DNA from: CAVHXA01 sp963639765
Lineage (GTDB): Bacteria; Bacillota; Clostridia; Oscillospirales; Oscillospiraceae
NCBI GenBank assembly: GCA_963639765.1
Contig: CAVHXA010000002.1
Location: 62,001-126,000, forward strand
Direction: 5' to 3'
DNA length: 64,000 nt
Shown here: piece after piece, positions 8,462-18,101 of the stretch
How positions within the stretch are numbered: position 1 is the first letter of the stretch
Layout of the letters: the number at the start of each line of letters is the position of its first letter
The notes under the pieces: model-generated
The model's input: the letters and a program-made list of their open reading frames with translations, nothing else
What the model was told of the DNA's origin: nothing
Databases searched by the model: none
Made by a program: the position numbers and the translations under genes

Positions 8462-9990
8462 AGCGGTTCCACCTCCCACAGCTCGATGATCTCATCGTCG
8501 GCAAAGGTCGGCAACACGACTGCCTGCTGTCCGCGGCGTCCTTTCGCCACAGAAATGGCTCCCATAATCTGGACCGTAATCAGCGGCATCATGGCCACAA
8601 GAGCTACAAGCCCGAAGGCATCGGTTGCAATGTTTCCGCCAACAGCCGTGCAGGCCCCCATTGCAAAGGGCAGCATGAACGTTGCAGTGAGCGGGCCGGA
8701 GGCCACGCCGCCGGAATCAAAGGCAATTGCGGTAAATGTGGGCGGCACCACAAATGACAGTACCAGTGCAGCTACATAGCCCGGAATCAGGAACCACAGA
8801 ATGCTGATTCCGGTGAGTACGCGCACCATGGCCAGGCCCATAGCTGCTGCAATGGCAATTGAAAGGCTGAGACCCATTGCTCCGGCAGAAATGGCGCCGG
8901 CACTCAGCTCTTCCACCTGCCGATTGAGCACATGCACCGCAGGCTCGGCGTTGATAATAAACCAGCCCATCAGCATTGCCAACGGAACAAGCAGAAATCC
9001 GAACCTTCCGGACGCAATTTCCTGACCAAGAATACGTCCAAGCGGAGAAAAGCCGATATTCACTCCTGCCAGAAACAGAACAAGACCGCCCCATGTGAGG
9101 GCAAGCCCCAGCAAAATCCGTAAAAACGGCTTTTTTTCGAGTTTAAGCGAAGCAGCCTGAAAAATCAGGAAAAAAACAACAATCGGTGACAGTGCCAGCG
9201 AAACCTCTTTGATATAGTCCGGGAGAGACCTGATATAGTCCCAGCCCAGCTCACGACTGTGACTGTAGCGCTGCACACCTTCGGCTGCAATATCTCCGGC
9301 ACTGTCCGGGATAAGAAAGCCCAGGAGCAAAACAGCCAGAATCGGTCCGATGGAGCACAATGCAACCAGCCCGAAGCTGTCGGACTTGGCGTTTTCGTCG
9401 CTTCGGATTGAGGCTACGCCCACGCCCAACGCCATAATAAAAGGTACTGTCATGGGTCCTGTTGTCACGCCGCCGGAATCGAATGCAATTGACAGAAAGT
9501 CCGGGTCGGAAAAGGCGGCCAGCAGAAAAAGCAGTGCATAAAAGCCAAGCAGCATCCACCTGAGCGGAATTGCAAACAGAATTCGTACCATGCAAAGCAG
9601 CAAAAAGAATCCGACACCGGCTGAAACTGCAAAAATCAGCAGCCATCTTGGAATATTCGGTACATTTCCGGCCAGCACCTGCAGATCGGGCTCAGCAATG
9701 GTGATGGCCAGACCCAGCAGAAAGCTAAGTGACAGAATCAGCCAAAGACGCTTTGAGCGGGTCATTCTCGCACCGGTATAGCTGCCGATCAGGCTCATTG
9801 ACTGCTCAACCCCCAGGTTAAACAGGCCCATACCAACCAGCAGCATGGCTGCCGCGATTAAAAAGCTCAGCAGCAGATCGGTCCCGACCGGGACCAGAAA
9901 CAGACATAGTACAAATACGATCCCTGTGATCGGCAACACAGACACAGCAGACTCCCGCAGCTTTTCCAGGATAACGGAACGTTCGGTCAA
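8452..9990 (-). CDS. DUF1538 family membrane protein
   Basis: A 512-residue polytopic membrane protein with an internal duplication. The first half has AEPDLQVLAGNVP and AFDSGGVTTGPMTVPFIMAL; the second has AEPAVHVLNRQV and AFDSGGVASGPLTATFMLPF. This two-repeat architecture is typical of DUF1538 proteins, which are suspected transporters without a known substrate. The overlapping PII-like gene supports a regulated transport role. It follows rpoD on the same strand after 69 nt. It may be cotranscribed, although an imperfect hairpin at 10032-10056 lies between them. Confidence 0.88.
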   Translation of the reverse strand: MTERSVILEKLRESAVSVLPITGIVFVLCLFLVPVGTDLLLSFLIAAAMLLVGMGLFNLGVEQSMSLIGSYTGARMTRSKRLWLILSLSFLLGLAITIAEPDLQVLAGNVPNIPRWLLIFAVSAGVGFFLLLCMVRILFAIPLRWMLLGFYALLFLLAAFSDPDFLSIAFDSGGVTTGPMTVPFIMALGVGVASIRSDENAKSDSFGLVALCSIGPILAVLLLGFLIPDSAGDIAAEGVQRYSHSRELGWDYIRSLPDYIKEVSLALSPIVVFFLIFQAASLKLEKKPFLRILLGLALTWGGLVLFLAGVNIGFSPLGRILGQEIASGRFGFLLVPLAMLMGWFIINAEPAVHVLNRQVEELSAGAISAGAMGLSLSIAIAAAMGLAMVRVLTGISILWFLIPGYVAALVLSFVVPPTFTAIAFDSGGVASGPLTATFMLPFAMGACTAVGGNIATDAFGLVALVAMMPLITVQIMGAISVAKGRRGQQAVVLPTFADDEIIELWEVEPLWN

Positions 9991-10059
9991 AACAACACCT
10001 CCGGGTTATTGAGTTAGCAGACGATTTGTGCTCAGACGCACAAAATCAGCATAAGACGG

Positions 10060-11223
10060 TTAAATCAGAAAGTCCTTAAGCTGGCGGCTTCTGGACGGGT
10101 GGCGGAGTTTGCGCAGCGCCTTGGCCTCAATCTGACGAATTCTCTCACGCGTGACATGAAAGGCCCCGCCGACCTCCTCCAGCGTGTGGGTTTTGCCGTC
10201 GTCAAGTCCAAAACGCATACGCAGCACCTGTTCCTCGCGAGGGCTCAGAGTTGTCAGAATCTGTGTCAGCTGCTCGCGCATAAGTTTTGACGCTGCTGCC
10301 TCGTCGGGCTCACTGGCAGATGCATCCTGGATAAAGTCGCCCAGATGGCTGTCTTCCTCGCCGCCCACAGGTGTCTCAAGGCTGATCGGATCCTGAGAGA
10401 TACGCATGCTCTCTTCCACCTTGGATACCGGAATATCCAGCTGTTCGGCAATTTCTTCGGCTGTCGGCTCACGGCCCAACTCCTGGGTCATCTGGCGGGA
10501 GCATCTCGCGACGCGATTTATTGTTTCCACCATATGAACCGGAATACGAATTGTCCTGGCCTGATCTGCAATGGCCCGCGATATGGCCTGTCGAATCCAC
10601 CAGGTGGCATAGGTTGAAAATTTATATCCTCTGGTATAATCGAACTTATCTACAGCCTTTATCAGGCCCAGGTTTCCTTCCTGAATCAGGTCGAGCAGCT
10701 GCAGGCCACGGCCGATATATCGTTTTGCAACCGAAACCACCAATCGAAGGTTGGCTTCAGCCATTTTCTTTTTTGCCTCCTCGTCACCCTCAGCCATCTT
10801 CCGGGCAAGCTCCTGCTCCTGCTGGCTGGTCAGCAGAGGGATTTTGCCGATTTCGCGCAGGTACATGCGAACCATGTCGTTGGTCGCATAGTCCTCCAGC
10901 ATGGACTCAGGATCCACAAGTTCCTCGGTCTGGGTGCTGTCCAGCTCTTCTGCAGAAGGAGCATGCTCTTCGTCTGCTGTTGGCATCTCCGGCAGATCCC
11001 CGGCCTCAGGCACGGCGGTAAGACCTTCGTCGAGCTGTATCTCAATGCCGGCATCCTCGATGCCGCGGTAAAAGCTTTCAAGCTGTTCCAGGCTGGCCTC
11101 GATACGGTCCAGCGCGTCAAAAATTGTGCTGGCTGCAAGCTTTCCTGTCGGTCTCGCCTGTTCGATGAGCTGCTCCTGCAGCTGCTTCAGGCGTTCGGCA
11201 ATGTTGTTTGTCGTGCGAGCCAT
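10060..11223 (-). CDS. rpoD: Primary sigma factor RpoD (SigA)
   Basis: The housekeeping sigma-70 factor, 387 residues. The N-terminal part is acidic. Region 1.2 is DMVRMYLREIGKIPLLTSQQ. Region 2 includes NLRLVVSVAKRYIGRGLQLL and FDYTRGYKFSTYATWWIRQA for core binding and -10 recognition. Region 4.2 is VTRERIRQIEAKALRKLRHP for -35 recognition. Two ATGs lie 6 nt apart; AGGAGG abuts the upstream one, so the downstream ATG at 11223 is the better start. It lies 2 nt after dnaG, the conserved macromolecular synthesis operon order. Confidence 0.96.
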   Translation of the reverse strand: MARTTNNIAERLKQLQEQLIEQARPTGKLAASTIFDALDRIEASLEQLESFYRGIEDAGIEIQLDEGLTAVPEAGDLPEMPTADEEHAPSAEELDSTQTEELVDPESMLEDYATNDMVRMYLREIGKIPLLTSQQEQELARKMAEGDEEAKKKMAEANLRLVVSVAKRYIGRGLQLLDLIQEGNLGLIKAVDKFDYTRGYKFSTYATWWIRQAISRAIADQARTIRIPVHMVETINRVARCSRQMTQELGREPTAEEIAEQLDIPVSKVEESMRISQDPISLETPVGGEEDSHLGDFIQDASASEPDEAAASKLMREQLTQILTTLSPREEQVLRMRFGLDDGKTHTLEEVGGAFHVTRERIRQIEAKALRKLRHPSRSRQLKDFLI

Positions 11224-11225
11224 TT

Positions 11226-12971
11226 TCATCCTCCTGTCCCTTTGGTTTTCTGATAGCGGTCTCGTAGAGCCATAAGCTCCCCGTTATCATCTGCAGCCGT
11301 ACGTCTGGCATGGCGGCTGCGAATCACATCGATATAGTCATCAAGACCGGCAGCGGTGGGAACTGCCTCGCTGCTGAGAATGCCCGTAAGATGAGAAAAC
11401 TCCGAGGCAGTAAATTCCTGCTCCAGCCCAATCAAACCGACCTGTGCACCGGTTTCATGCTGGTTTTTCATGGCTGCAAACGCCCGACCCAGCAATGCGG
11501 AGGAAAACTGATCGGTTGTGAGCGGAATATGTGCAAACAGCTCCGGATCGTTTGCAACAAGACGCAGCAGCTCCTGCTCGGCCTTGGCCGAGGCGGGGTC
11601 TTTATAGGTCAGCTCCTTCTGTTTTGGCTGCATTGCAGCTATCGGATTTAAGAATTGCGCCGTCTGTTTCTTTTCACTGCGCCTGTGCAGACGACTGCCG
11701 GCCTTGTTGACCTCCTGTGCCATGGCCTCCGGTGAAATACCCGCTGCCTGTGCCGCGCGTGTTCCGTATATTTCGCGTTCTACCGCGCTGCTCAACCCCG
11801 CTACAAGCTCCACAGCCTTAGCCAGAAAAGCCGCCCGCTGTTCATCCTGTGTCAGATCAAAAGAAGCCTGCAGCTCGTTGAGCGCATAGACTACATGGTC
11901 TTCTGAGGCACCAATCAGCTTTGCAAAACGCTCGGCACCGTAGGTGCGCAGATACTCATCCGGATCCTTGGCTCCGGGCAGACGAAGAACCTTTATCTCA
12001 AGGCCTGTTTTTTCCAGAATTCCAATGGCGCGCTTTGTTGCTTTCTGTCCCGCTTCGTCGGAGTCATACAGCAAAATTACCGGCTTTTGCAGTCTGGCCA
12101 GCATACCGGCCTGCTCTGAGGTCAGCGCCGTACCGCAGCTGGCAATAGCGTTGTCAAATCCATACTGATGCAGGGTGATCACATCCATATAGCCCTCACA
12201 GAGAAGGAACTGCGGCCGCCGGCTCTTTTTCGCCAGATTCATCCCGAAAAGATTTCGGCTTTTGTTGTATACGATACTATCCGGGGAATTGAGATATTTT
12301 GGCATTCCATCGCCAAGCACACGCCCGCCAAACCCAACCACATCACCACGCTGGTTGATGATCGGAAACATCAGTCTGTCCCGAAAGCGATCATAACAGA
12401 TATTTTTCCGGTCGTTGCGGATCTGCAGCCCTGCATCCTGCAGGTCTCTCTCTGTATAGCCATTACCAAGCATGGCATCGGTCAGGTCTCTCCAGGCATC
12501 CGGTGCCCAGCCAAGGCCAAATCGTGTCACCATAGCCGCGCTCAGACCGCGCTTTTGCAGATAGTCTCTTGCCCTTTCCGCAGCCGCCGTTTTCAGCTGC
12601 GCATGAAAAAACCGCGCGGCATCGGCGCACAGACCCTGCAGCTGCTGCAGCCGTCGATATTCCGAGTCATAGGCCCCGTCATCCGGCACCTGCATACCGG
12701 TGCGCTTTGCCAGCAGCCGTACAGCATCGATAAAGCTGAGACTTTCTTCTTCCATGACGAAGGAGATCACGGTGCCGCCTTTGCCGCAGCCAAAGCAATA
12801 AAACATGTTCCGCTCGGCAGACACACTGAATGAGGGCGTTTTTTCGTTGTGAAAGGGACAGAGGCCAAAATAACGTCCGCCGCGTCGCTGCAGCGAAACA
12901 TATTGACCCACCACGTCTACAATAGGACTGCGGGCAATCAGCTCGTCCAAAAAGGACTGCGGCAATGCCAT
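11226..12971 (-). CDS. dnaG: DNA primase
   Basis: Synthesises RNA primers at the replication fork. The 581-residue protein has the N-terminal zinc finger (C38, H41, C59, C62 in GLCPFH...YCFGCGKGG). A TOPRIM core follows (LLCEGYMDVITLHQYG, then VILLYDSDEAGQKATKRAI), with a less conserved C-terminal helicase-binding region. The start follows GGGAGG. It is upstream of rpoD on the same transcript. Confidence 0.96.
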   Translation of the reverse strand: MALPQSFLDELIARSPIVDVVGQYVSLQRRGGRYFGLCPFHNEKTPSFSVSAERNMFYCFGCGKGGTVISFVMEEESLSFIDAVRLLAKRTGMQVPDDGAYDSEYRRLQQLQGLCADAARFFHAQLKTAAAERARDYLQKRGLSAAMVTRFGLGWAPDAWRDLTDAMLGNGYTERDLQDAGLQIRNDRKNICYDRFRDRLMFPIINQRGDVVGFGGRVLGDGMPKYLNSPDSIVYNKSRNLFGMNLAKKSRRPQFLLCEGYMDVITLHQYGFDNAIASCGTALTSEQAGMLARLQKPVILLYDSDEAGQKATKRAIGILEKTGLEIKVLRLPGAKDPDEYLRTYGAERFAKLIGASEDHVVYALNELQASFDLTQDEQRAAFLAKAVELVAGLSSAVEREIYGTRAAQAAGISPEAMAQEVNKAGSRLHRRSEKKQTAQFLNPIAAMQPKQKELTYKDPASAKAEQELLRLVANDPELFAHIPLTTDQFSSALLGRAFAAMKNQHETGAQVGLIGLEQEFTASEFSHLTGILSSEAVPTAAGLDDYIDVIRSRHARRTAADDNGELMALRDRYQKTKGTGG

Positions 12972-13089
12972 GATTGGTTTCCTCCCGTAAACTCAAATAC
13001 ACGCCCTGCGCTGTTATTGAAAGGCAATACCGCACAATTCATCTGCTGTCTCATTATGCAGCGTTGCCCGAAGTATACACTGCGTATCC

Positions 13090-14133
13090 CTAGCTGTGAA
13101 GCGACCAGGCCGACGGAATAAAATACTCACCGTATTTGAAAACGGCATAGTTGTCCGTCATTCCGGCAATATAGTCACACACTGCGCGCTGAACTCCGTC
13201 GCGTTCGATTCTGTTCCGGTATTCTTCAGACAGATCCTGCGGATGAGAAAGATAATAATCAAACAGACTTCGAATCATATCCTGGGCTTTAGACTCTTCA
13301 CCCTTGACAAAGGGATTGCGATATACATTTTCAAACAGGAATGTCCGCAGGGCATCCATCGCCTCCGCGACCTCCGGCTCCATAAGTATCTCCGGTGCAA
13401 TTGCTCCGTTGGACCGCAGCGCAGCAAGATGCTGTTCCCGCGAGGATCGGATGGTATTGTGCACCAGAGTATCGATGCGAAGCTTGTGGCTGCTGCCCAG
13501 AACAGCCGAGACAGTGTCTGGAATAGCCGCCTCGGTAAACACCCCTGCACGGATGGCGTCGTCTATGTCGTGATTGATATAGGCAATTCGGTCTGCCAGC
13601 CGAACAATTCTGCCCTCAAGCGTTTCGGGAATTCTATTTCCCGTATGTCCCAGAATACCCATACGTGTTTCATAGCTCAGGTTCAGCCCACGCCCGTTTT
13701 TTTCCAACAGATCTACCACCCGCAGTGATTGCTCGTTGTGGGCAAAGCCGCCGTCCATCAGCTCGTTGAGCACGCGCTCTCCCGCATGGCCAAACGCGGT
13801 GTGGCCCAGGTCGTGACCCAGTGCAATAGCCTCAGTCAGGTCTTCGTTGAGACGCAGCCCACGGGCAATGGTCCTTGCAATGCGTCCGACTTCCAGTGTA
13901 TGTGTCATGCGGGTTCGATAGTGGTCTCCCTCAGGGCGCAGAAAAACCTGTGTTTTATGCATCAGCCGTCGGAACGCCTTTGAGTGTACAATGCGGTCTG
14001 AGTCGCGCTGAAAGCAGGTACGCACAGAGCAGGGCTCGTCCGGATTCAGCCGGCCCCGAGACTCCGCCGCTCTGGCTGCAAAGGCACTCAGCCTTGCCGT
14101 CTCTTCACGTTCAAGTTCCTGCCGCAGAGTCAT
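13090..14133 (-). CDS. dgt: dGTPase-family triphosphohydrolase (HD domain)
   Basis: A 347-residue protein of the deoxyguanosinetriphosphate triphosphohydrolase family, which hydrolyses dNTPs to deoxynucleoside and triphosphate. The metal-binding HD motif is visible: H in RTRMTHTLEVGRIARTI and HD in AIALGHDLGHTAFGHAGE, with a distal D in RIAYINHDIDDAI. ATG 14133 follows GAGGGGG and gives the usual MTLRQELEREE start; an in-frame ATG at 14163 lacks a ribosome site. It sits upstream of dnaG, a frequent arrangement in Clostridia. Confidence 0.92.
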   Translation of the reverse strand: MTLRQELEREETARLSAFAARAAESRGRLNPDEPCSVRTCFQRDSDRIVHSKAFRRLMHKTQVFLRPEGDHYRTRMTHTLEVGRIARTIARGLRLNEDLTEAIALGHDLGHTAFGHAGERVLNELMDGGFAHNEQSLRVVDLLEKNGRGLNLSYETRMGILGHTGNRIPETLEGRIVRLADRIAYINHDIDDAIRAGVFTEAAIPDTVSAVLGSSHKLRIDTLVHNTIRSSREQHLAALRSNGAIAPEILMEPEVAEAMDALRTFLFENVYRNPFVKGEESKAQDMIRSLFDYYLSHPQDLSEEYRNRIERDGVQRAVCDYIAGMTDNYAVFKYGEYFIPSAWSLHS

Positions 14134-14282
14134 CTGTTTTTCCCCCTCCGCTGCATTCAGCACGCTGACATTGCCGAATACATGCTTGTTATGTGGTGTC
14201 GCCTGCGCTTTGCAGACCTGTCCAAATGCCTTTCCGTCGGAAAACTTTTTTCAATCTGCAGATGTGTCTGTACGCTGCCGCC

Positions 14283-14906
14283 CTATATTGCAAGTGCCCG
14301 GCAGACCTGACCGACGATTTTCGGCTGCAGTCGGCCGGCAGCCAGCTCGGTTACCCGCTGTACAAAAAGGTCGGTCTGCTCCTCAGGCAGGCACAGATGC
14401 ATGGTTGCCTCGGCACCATATTCCACGTCTTCTATCGCTCCTCCATATACGGCCGTCTCCTGTCGGATGCGCTCAAAAAGGCTGTAGGGACACGGAATTG
14501 TCAGGCATGTCCACCGACACACCCGAGCCAGACCCGCAGCCTCGCACGCCAGCACCGCTGCCTTGGAATAGGCCCGCGTCAGTCCGCCGGCCCCCAGCAA
14601 AATTCCTCCAAAGTATCGCGTTACCACACAGCATACGTTATATAACTCCCGCCGCTGCAGCACGGCGAGAATCGGCTGTCCGGCCGTTCCTCCGGGCTCT
14701 CCGTCGTCAGAGTACCGCACGGCACCGTCTTTGATGATATAGGCATATACATTGTGTCTTGCATCATAGTGTTGGCGGCGCATCTGTGCAAGATACTCAA
14801 GTGCTTCGCTCTCGTCGGCTGCAGGCCATATCCTGCCGATAAAGCGTGATCGTTTTTCGACAAATTCTGCCTCGCCCGGCCCGGCAGGAGTCAGCCACGG
14901 CATCAT
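14283..14906 (-). CDS. YigZ/IMPACT family protein
   Basis: A 207-residue protein of the UPF0029/IMPACT family. The N-terminal domain has FVEKRSRFIGRIWPA, then HNVYAYII, SDDGEPGGTAGQPIL and VTRYFGGILLGAGGLTRAYS, the family hallmark. A ferredoxin-like C-terminal domain follows. In eukaryotes IMPACT affects Gcn2; the bacterial role is unproven. The ATG at 14906 overlaps the hflX stop (ATGATG), with GGGAGG upstream, so the two are coupled. Confidence 0.9.
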   Translation of the reverse strand: MMPWLTPAGPGEAEFVEKRSRFIGRIWPAADESEALEYLAQMRRQHYDARHNVYAYIIKDGAVRYSDDGEPGGTAGQPILAVLQRRELYNVCCVVTRYFGGILLGAGGLTRAYSKAAVLACEAAGLARVCRWTCLTIPCPYSLFERIRQETAVYGGAIEDVEYGAEATMHLCLPEEQTDLFVQRVTELAAGRLQPKIVGQVCRALAI

Positions 14907-16168
14907 AGGCTGTCCTCCCGGGCAAAGCTCCGCAGGCGGCCATAGGTTTCGGGGCTGCATACAGCCGTAACGAGAATTCCCTCGTCGATATATCTGCTCT
15001 CAAGCACTGCAGCCTCGGTATGCAGACGATCCAGTTCTCCGGCCCTTTCCCACGGCAGCAGAAAGCAGACTTTGCGTCGATCTGCGCCCAGCCGTCCGGC
15101 GATGGCTTCAAGCAGCTCCGGCAGGCCCTCCGCTGTCAGGGCCGATACAGCCAGACTCCGGCCATCTCGCGGGACGTCAAAGTCCGGAACCAGATCTGTT
15201 TTGTTGTATACCCGGATTACCGGGACCGCCTCGCCGGCAAGCTCGGTAATTAGGCCCTCTGCCACAGCAATATGGTCATCCATCTGACTGTCTGTAGCGT
15301 CAATCACATGCAAAAGCAGGTCGGCATATTCCAGCTCCTCGAGAGTGGCGCGAAACGCTGCCACAAGGTGGTGAGGCAGCTTGGAAATAAACCCGACGGT
15401 ATCACTGATCAGGACCTGCAGCGTGTCGTTTACCTGCAGTCGGCGGGTCGTGGTATCCAGGGTATCAAACAGGCGATTGTTGGCAGGAATGCCTGCCCCG
15501 GTCAGCGCATTGAGCAGACTCGACTTTCCTGCATTGGTGTATCCAACCAGCGCAACCACCGGCTGACTGTTTTTTCTCCGTTTCTGTCGTGCCGTCGCTC
15601 GATTTTGTCTGACTTCCCTGATCTCGGCCTGAAGCTTTGTAATTCTTGCCCGTATGTGCCGTCGATCGGTTTCAAGCTGCGTCTCGCCGGGGCCTCGCGT
15701 CCCGATGCCGCCCCCAAGCCGTCCCATGGTTTCGTTCCATACCGTCAGCCGCGGAAGATAGTATTGATACTGGGCCAGCTCGACCTGAAGGCGCCCCTCG
15801 TGTGTTTTGGCGCGTTGGGCAAATATGTCCAGAATCAGAGCTCCGCGATCAAGAACCGCGGCGCCGGTCAAATCTTCAAGCGCCCGAATCTGTGCGGGCG
15901 TCAGCTCGTTGTCAAACACCACCATGGCGGCACCGGTGGTCTGTACAAGCTGTGCAATTTCGCGGGCTTTTCCCTCTCCAAGAAAGCTGTGGGCGTCGGG
16001 AGCATCCCGATGCTGCAGGACCTTGGCCGTGCATGTTCCTCCGGCGGTTTCGAGCAGCGCCTCAAGCTCGTTTAGAGAGGCTTCGGTTGCAGTCTGCTCT
16101 CTGCTGAAAATATCTGCATCCAGACCTGCCAGAACAGCCGACTGGTTGCAGCTTGGGCGTGTATCCAT
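14903..16168 (-). CDS. hflX: Ribosome-associated GTPase HflX
   Basis: A 421-residue GTPase that splits or rescues stalled ribosomes. The N-terminal HflX domain contains SFLGEGKAREIAQLVQ, VVFDNELTPAQIRALED and GGIGTRGPGETQLETDRR. The G domain has G1 GYTNAGKSSLLN, G3 DTVGFI and G4 NKTD. ATG 16168 (MDTRPSCNQ) is preceded by AGGAG; longer in-frame starts lack a ribosome-binding site. It overlaps yigZ by 4 nt. Confidence 0.94.
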   Translation of the reverse strand: MDTRPSCNQSAVLAGLDADIFSREQTATEASLNELEALLETAGGTCTAKVLQHRDAPDAHSFLGEGKAREIAQLVQTTGAAMVVFDNELTPAQIRALEDLTGAAVLDRGALILDIFAQRAKTHEGRLQVELAQYQYYLPRLTVWNETMGRLGGGIGTRGPGETQLETDRRHIRARITKLQAEIREVRQNRATARQKRRKNSQPVVALVGYTNAGKSSLLNALTGAGIPANNRLFDTLDTTTRRLQVNDTLQVLISDTVGFISKLPHHLVAAFRATLEELEYADLLLHVIDATDSQMDDHIAVAEGLITELAGEAVPVIRVYNKTDLVPDFDVPRDGRSLAVSALTAEGLPELLEAIAGRLGADRRKVCFLLPWERAGELDRLHTEAAVLESRYIDEGILVTAVCSPETYGRLRSFAREDSL

Positions 16169-16363
16169 ATAAATCTCCTGTTGTGCCGTTGTATGGGCTG
16201 TATGCTTTTGTATATACATCGGCCCGGACCCAATCCTGTACAGACATCGTGCCGCTGCAAATCGGTTGTGCCTTCTTAAGTACATTGACGCAGCTGATCA
16301 GGATTTTCGGGGCCTGTTCGTCAAACCGTCCGACAGCCTGCAGAGGAATCCCCGGGTGTATAG

Positions 16364-16393
16364 AAAAACCCGCACTGATGCACAGTGCGGGTT
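16364..16393 (-). terminator. Terminator of rpmE
   Basis: Minus strand AACCCGCACTG / CAGTGCGGGTT, an 11-bp stem with a 5-nt loop, followed by a T-run (plus 64-68 of that line are A). It lies 10 nt after the rpmE stop and before the hflX start. Confidence 0.85.
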
Positions 16394-16402
16394 GTATGAG
16401 AC

Positions 16403-16603
16403 TCATTTCAGGCCGTACTTCTTGTTGAAACGCTCGACACGTCCGCCCGTGTCGACCAGCTTCTGCTTGCCGGTAAAGAAAGGGTGACACTTGGAGCAAA
16501 TTTCGACCTTGATGTCCTTTTTGGTAGAACCGGTCTCGATCACCGCACCACAGGCGCACCGAATGGTGGTCTGCTCATATTTGGGGTGGATACCTTCCTT
16601 CAT
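16403..16603 (-). CDS. rpmE: 50S ribosomal protein L31
   Basis: A 66-residue large-subunit protein beginning MKEGIHPKY. It carries the zinc-binding cysteines in RCACG and ICSKCHPFFTGKQK, so it is the C+ (zinc-containing) form of L31. The ATG at 16603 follows AAAGAGG; a GTG 9 nt upstream is a weaker choice. It is flanked by its own terminator. Confidence 0.95.
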   Translation of the reverse strand: MKEGIHPKYEQTTIRCACGAVIETGSTKKDIKVEICSKCHPFFTGKQKLVDTGGRVERFNKKYGLK

Positions 16604-16699
16604 GCTGTTCACCTCTTTCGTCTAGGATCCGCTCGAAAAACGTATTCCACGAGCGCCTGAGTATTTTATCACAGCTTTTTCTCAAACGCAAGGACTTTT

Positions 16700-17884
16700 T
16701 TACTCTAAGCTCCGGTTTTTGTTTTCGCGTCGATAATAGATTCTTCTGTCTGCCTCGTTCGGATTTGAACGCTCCAGCTCGCGGCAGAACAGACTGTAAA
16801 ACATGGCAACACGATGCTCAAGCTGCCGGTCCTGTTCTTTTGGTGCCTCCCGGCCCACATGGACCAGCGGCAGTCTGCGTCCGGCCAAACGAAGCAGCTC
16901 GCGTCCCGGATCATCAAAAGCCAGAACCCGGCCATACTCCGTCCGACAATTCAGCGTCCGTCGATCCATGTCCAGGCAGGCGCACAGCATCAGCCGCCGC
17001 AGTCTGGCTGTTGGATAACGTCTGGTACCTGCGGCTCTTATGGCCGCTTCGAGTGTAGGCTGCTGCAGGACTGCGCGGCGTACCCGGTTTTCAAGCCCCT
17101 CTCCGCAATGTGCCGCATTGTGCCAGGCCTCCGGCTCCAGCAGCCGCAGTCGGGCCAACATCGCCCGCTGACCGCTTTGCAGATCATACAGTGCAGCACT
17201 TTGGTACAGCTCCGCAGTTTGCTCCGGCACCATCTCCCGCCAGGCCGCGTCATCAGCCAGCAGCAGCCGACGTACCGCTGTCGCTGAAGGCGCCTGCGCA
17301 TCCGCAGTCTGGCTGCGGTAGTCCCCGGGTCGATGCAGCGGCATCGGCTGCATTGAACTGTTCAGGCGCCGCAGAGCCTTGCAGTATTCCACAGCCAGAA
17401 TATTGTTCGGGCCCAGCAGCAGATCGCCCAGTCCGCATAAATCCTCTACCGCGCGCTGACGGGCTGCGGCAAAACCCAGACCAAGACCGAGATATTCTCT
17501 CAACCGTATTGAGAAGGCTGCGGACTGCAGGCAATCTGCAAGTCTGTTTAACGGCTCAATCGATCCGCACTCACAGCCAAAGCACAGATAATCACATACG
17601 CCAAGTCGGTCGAGCAGCTCCACCGCACCCTCGGCAAAGCCCTCAGCCGAGCGCAGGCAGACTGCCGCCGGCAGCTGCAGAACCAGATTTACGCCGCAGT
17701 CCACTGCCGCCCGCGCACGCAGAAGCTTGTCCATCACAGCAGGCTCACCGCGCTGGACAAATTCGCCGCTCATCACACAGACAACAGCTGTTTCGGATCC
17801 CAATATGGCCCGCAGTCGGACCAGCTGATCATAATGGCCTCTGTGAAAAGGATTGTATTCACACACAATACCGACTGTTTTCAT
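16700..17884 (-). CDS. tmcAL: tRNA(Met) cytidine acetate ligase TmcAL (YlbM)
   Basis: Forms N4-acetylcytidine at the wobble position of elongator tRNA-Met from acetate and ATP. The 394-residue protein opens with MKTVGIVCEYNPFHRGHYDQ, the nucleotidylyltransferase-like HxGH region. SGEFVQRGEPAV and LLGPNNILAVEYCKAL follow, both TmcAL-specific. ATG 17884 begins the conserved MKTVGIV; the upstream in-frame extension is not family-like. Divergent from ackA, whose acetate-handling role is thematically linked, though this may be chance. Confidence 0.93.
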   Translation of the reverse strand: MKTVGIVCEYNPFHRGHYDQLVRLRAILGSETAVVCVMSGEFVQRGEPAVMDKLLRARAAVDCGVNLVLQLPAAVCLRSAEGFAEGAVELLDRLGVCDYLCFGCECGSIEPLNRLADCLQSAAFSIRLREYLGLGLGFAAARQRAVEDLCGLGDLLLGPNNILAVEYCKALRRLNSSMQPMPLHRPGDYRSQTADAQAPSATAVRRLLLADDAAWREMVPEQTAELYQSAALYDLQSGQRAMLARLRLLEPEAWHNAAHCGEGLENRVRRAVLQQPTLEAAIRAAGTRRYPTARLRRLMLCACLDMDRRTLNCRTEYGRVLAFDDPGRELLRLAGRRLPLVHVGREAPKEQDRQLEHRVAMFYSLFCRELERSNPNEADRRIYYRRENKNRSLE

Positions 17885-17992
17885 CTGATCCCCGTCTTCC
17901 GGTTCTGCCGCACACATCTCTGCTCTGTCCGTGCGCACCTGTTTTCTTTTCCGGCAGACCTGCTGCCGAATTATCCGGCTGTGCCTTCGACT

Positions 17993-18027
17993 TTGTGCTT
18001 GCGATTTCAGGCCTGATATACTAAAAT
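17993..18027 (+). promoter_or_regulatory. Probable ackA promoter
   Basis: TTGTGC (17993-17998) with an 18-nt spacer to TATACT (18017-18022). TTGCGA (17999-18004) with 17 nt to TAAAAT (18022-18027) is an overlapping alternative. Confidence 0.55.
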
Positions 18028-18101
18028 AAGCTCGAACGTAATTATCCTAGCATAAAATGGGCAAATTACAATTCCCACAATCAAATTCAGGAGATGACAC
18101 C

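Noticed and set aside
16750..16775. Reverse tRNA-like string GGATTTGAACG
   Set aside because: It lies within the TmcAL coding sequence and encodes conserved-frame residues; no cloverleaf can be formed.
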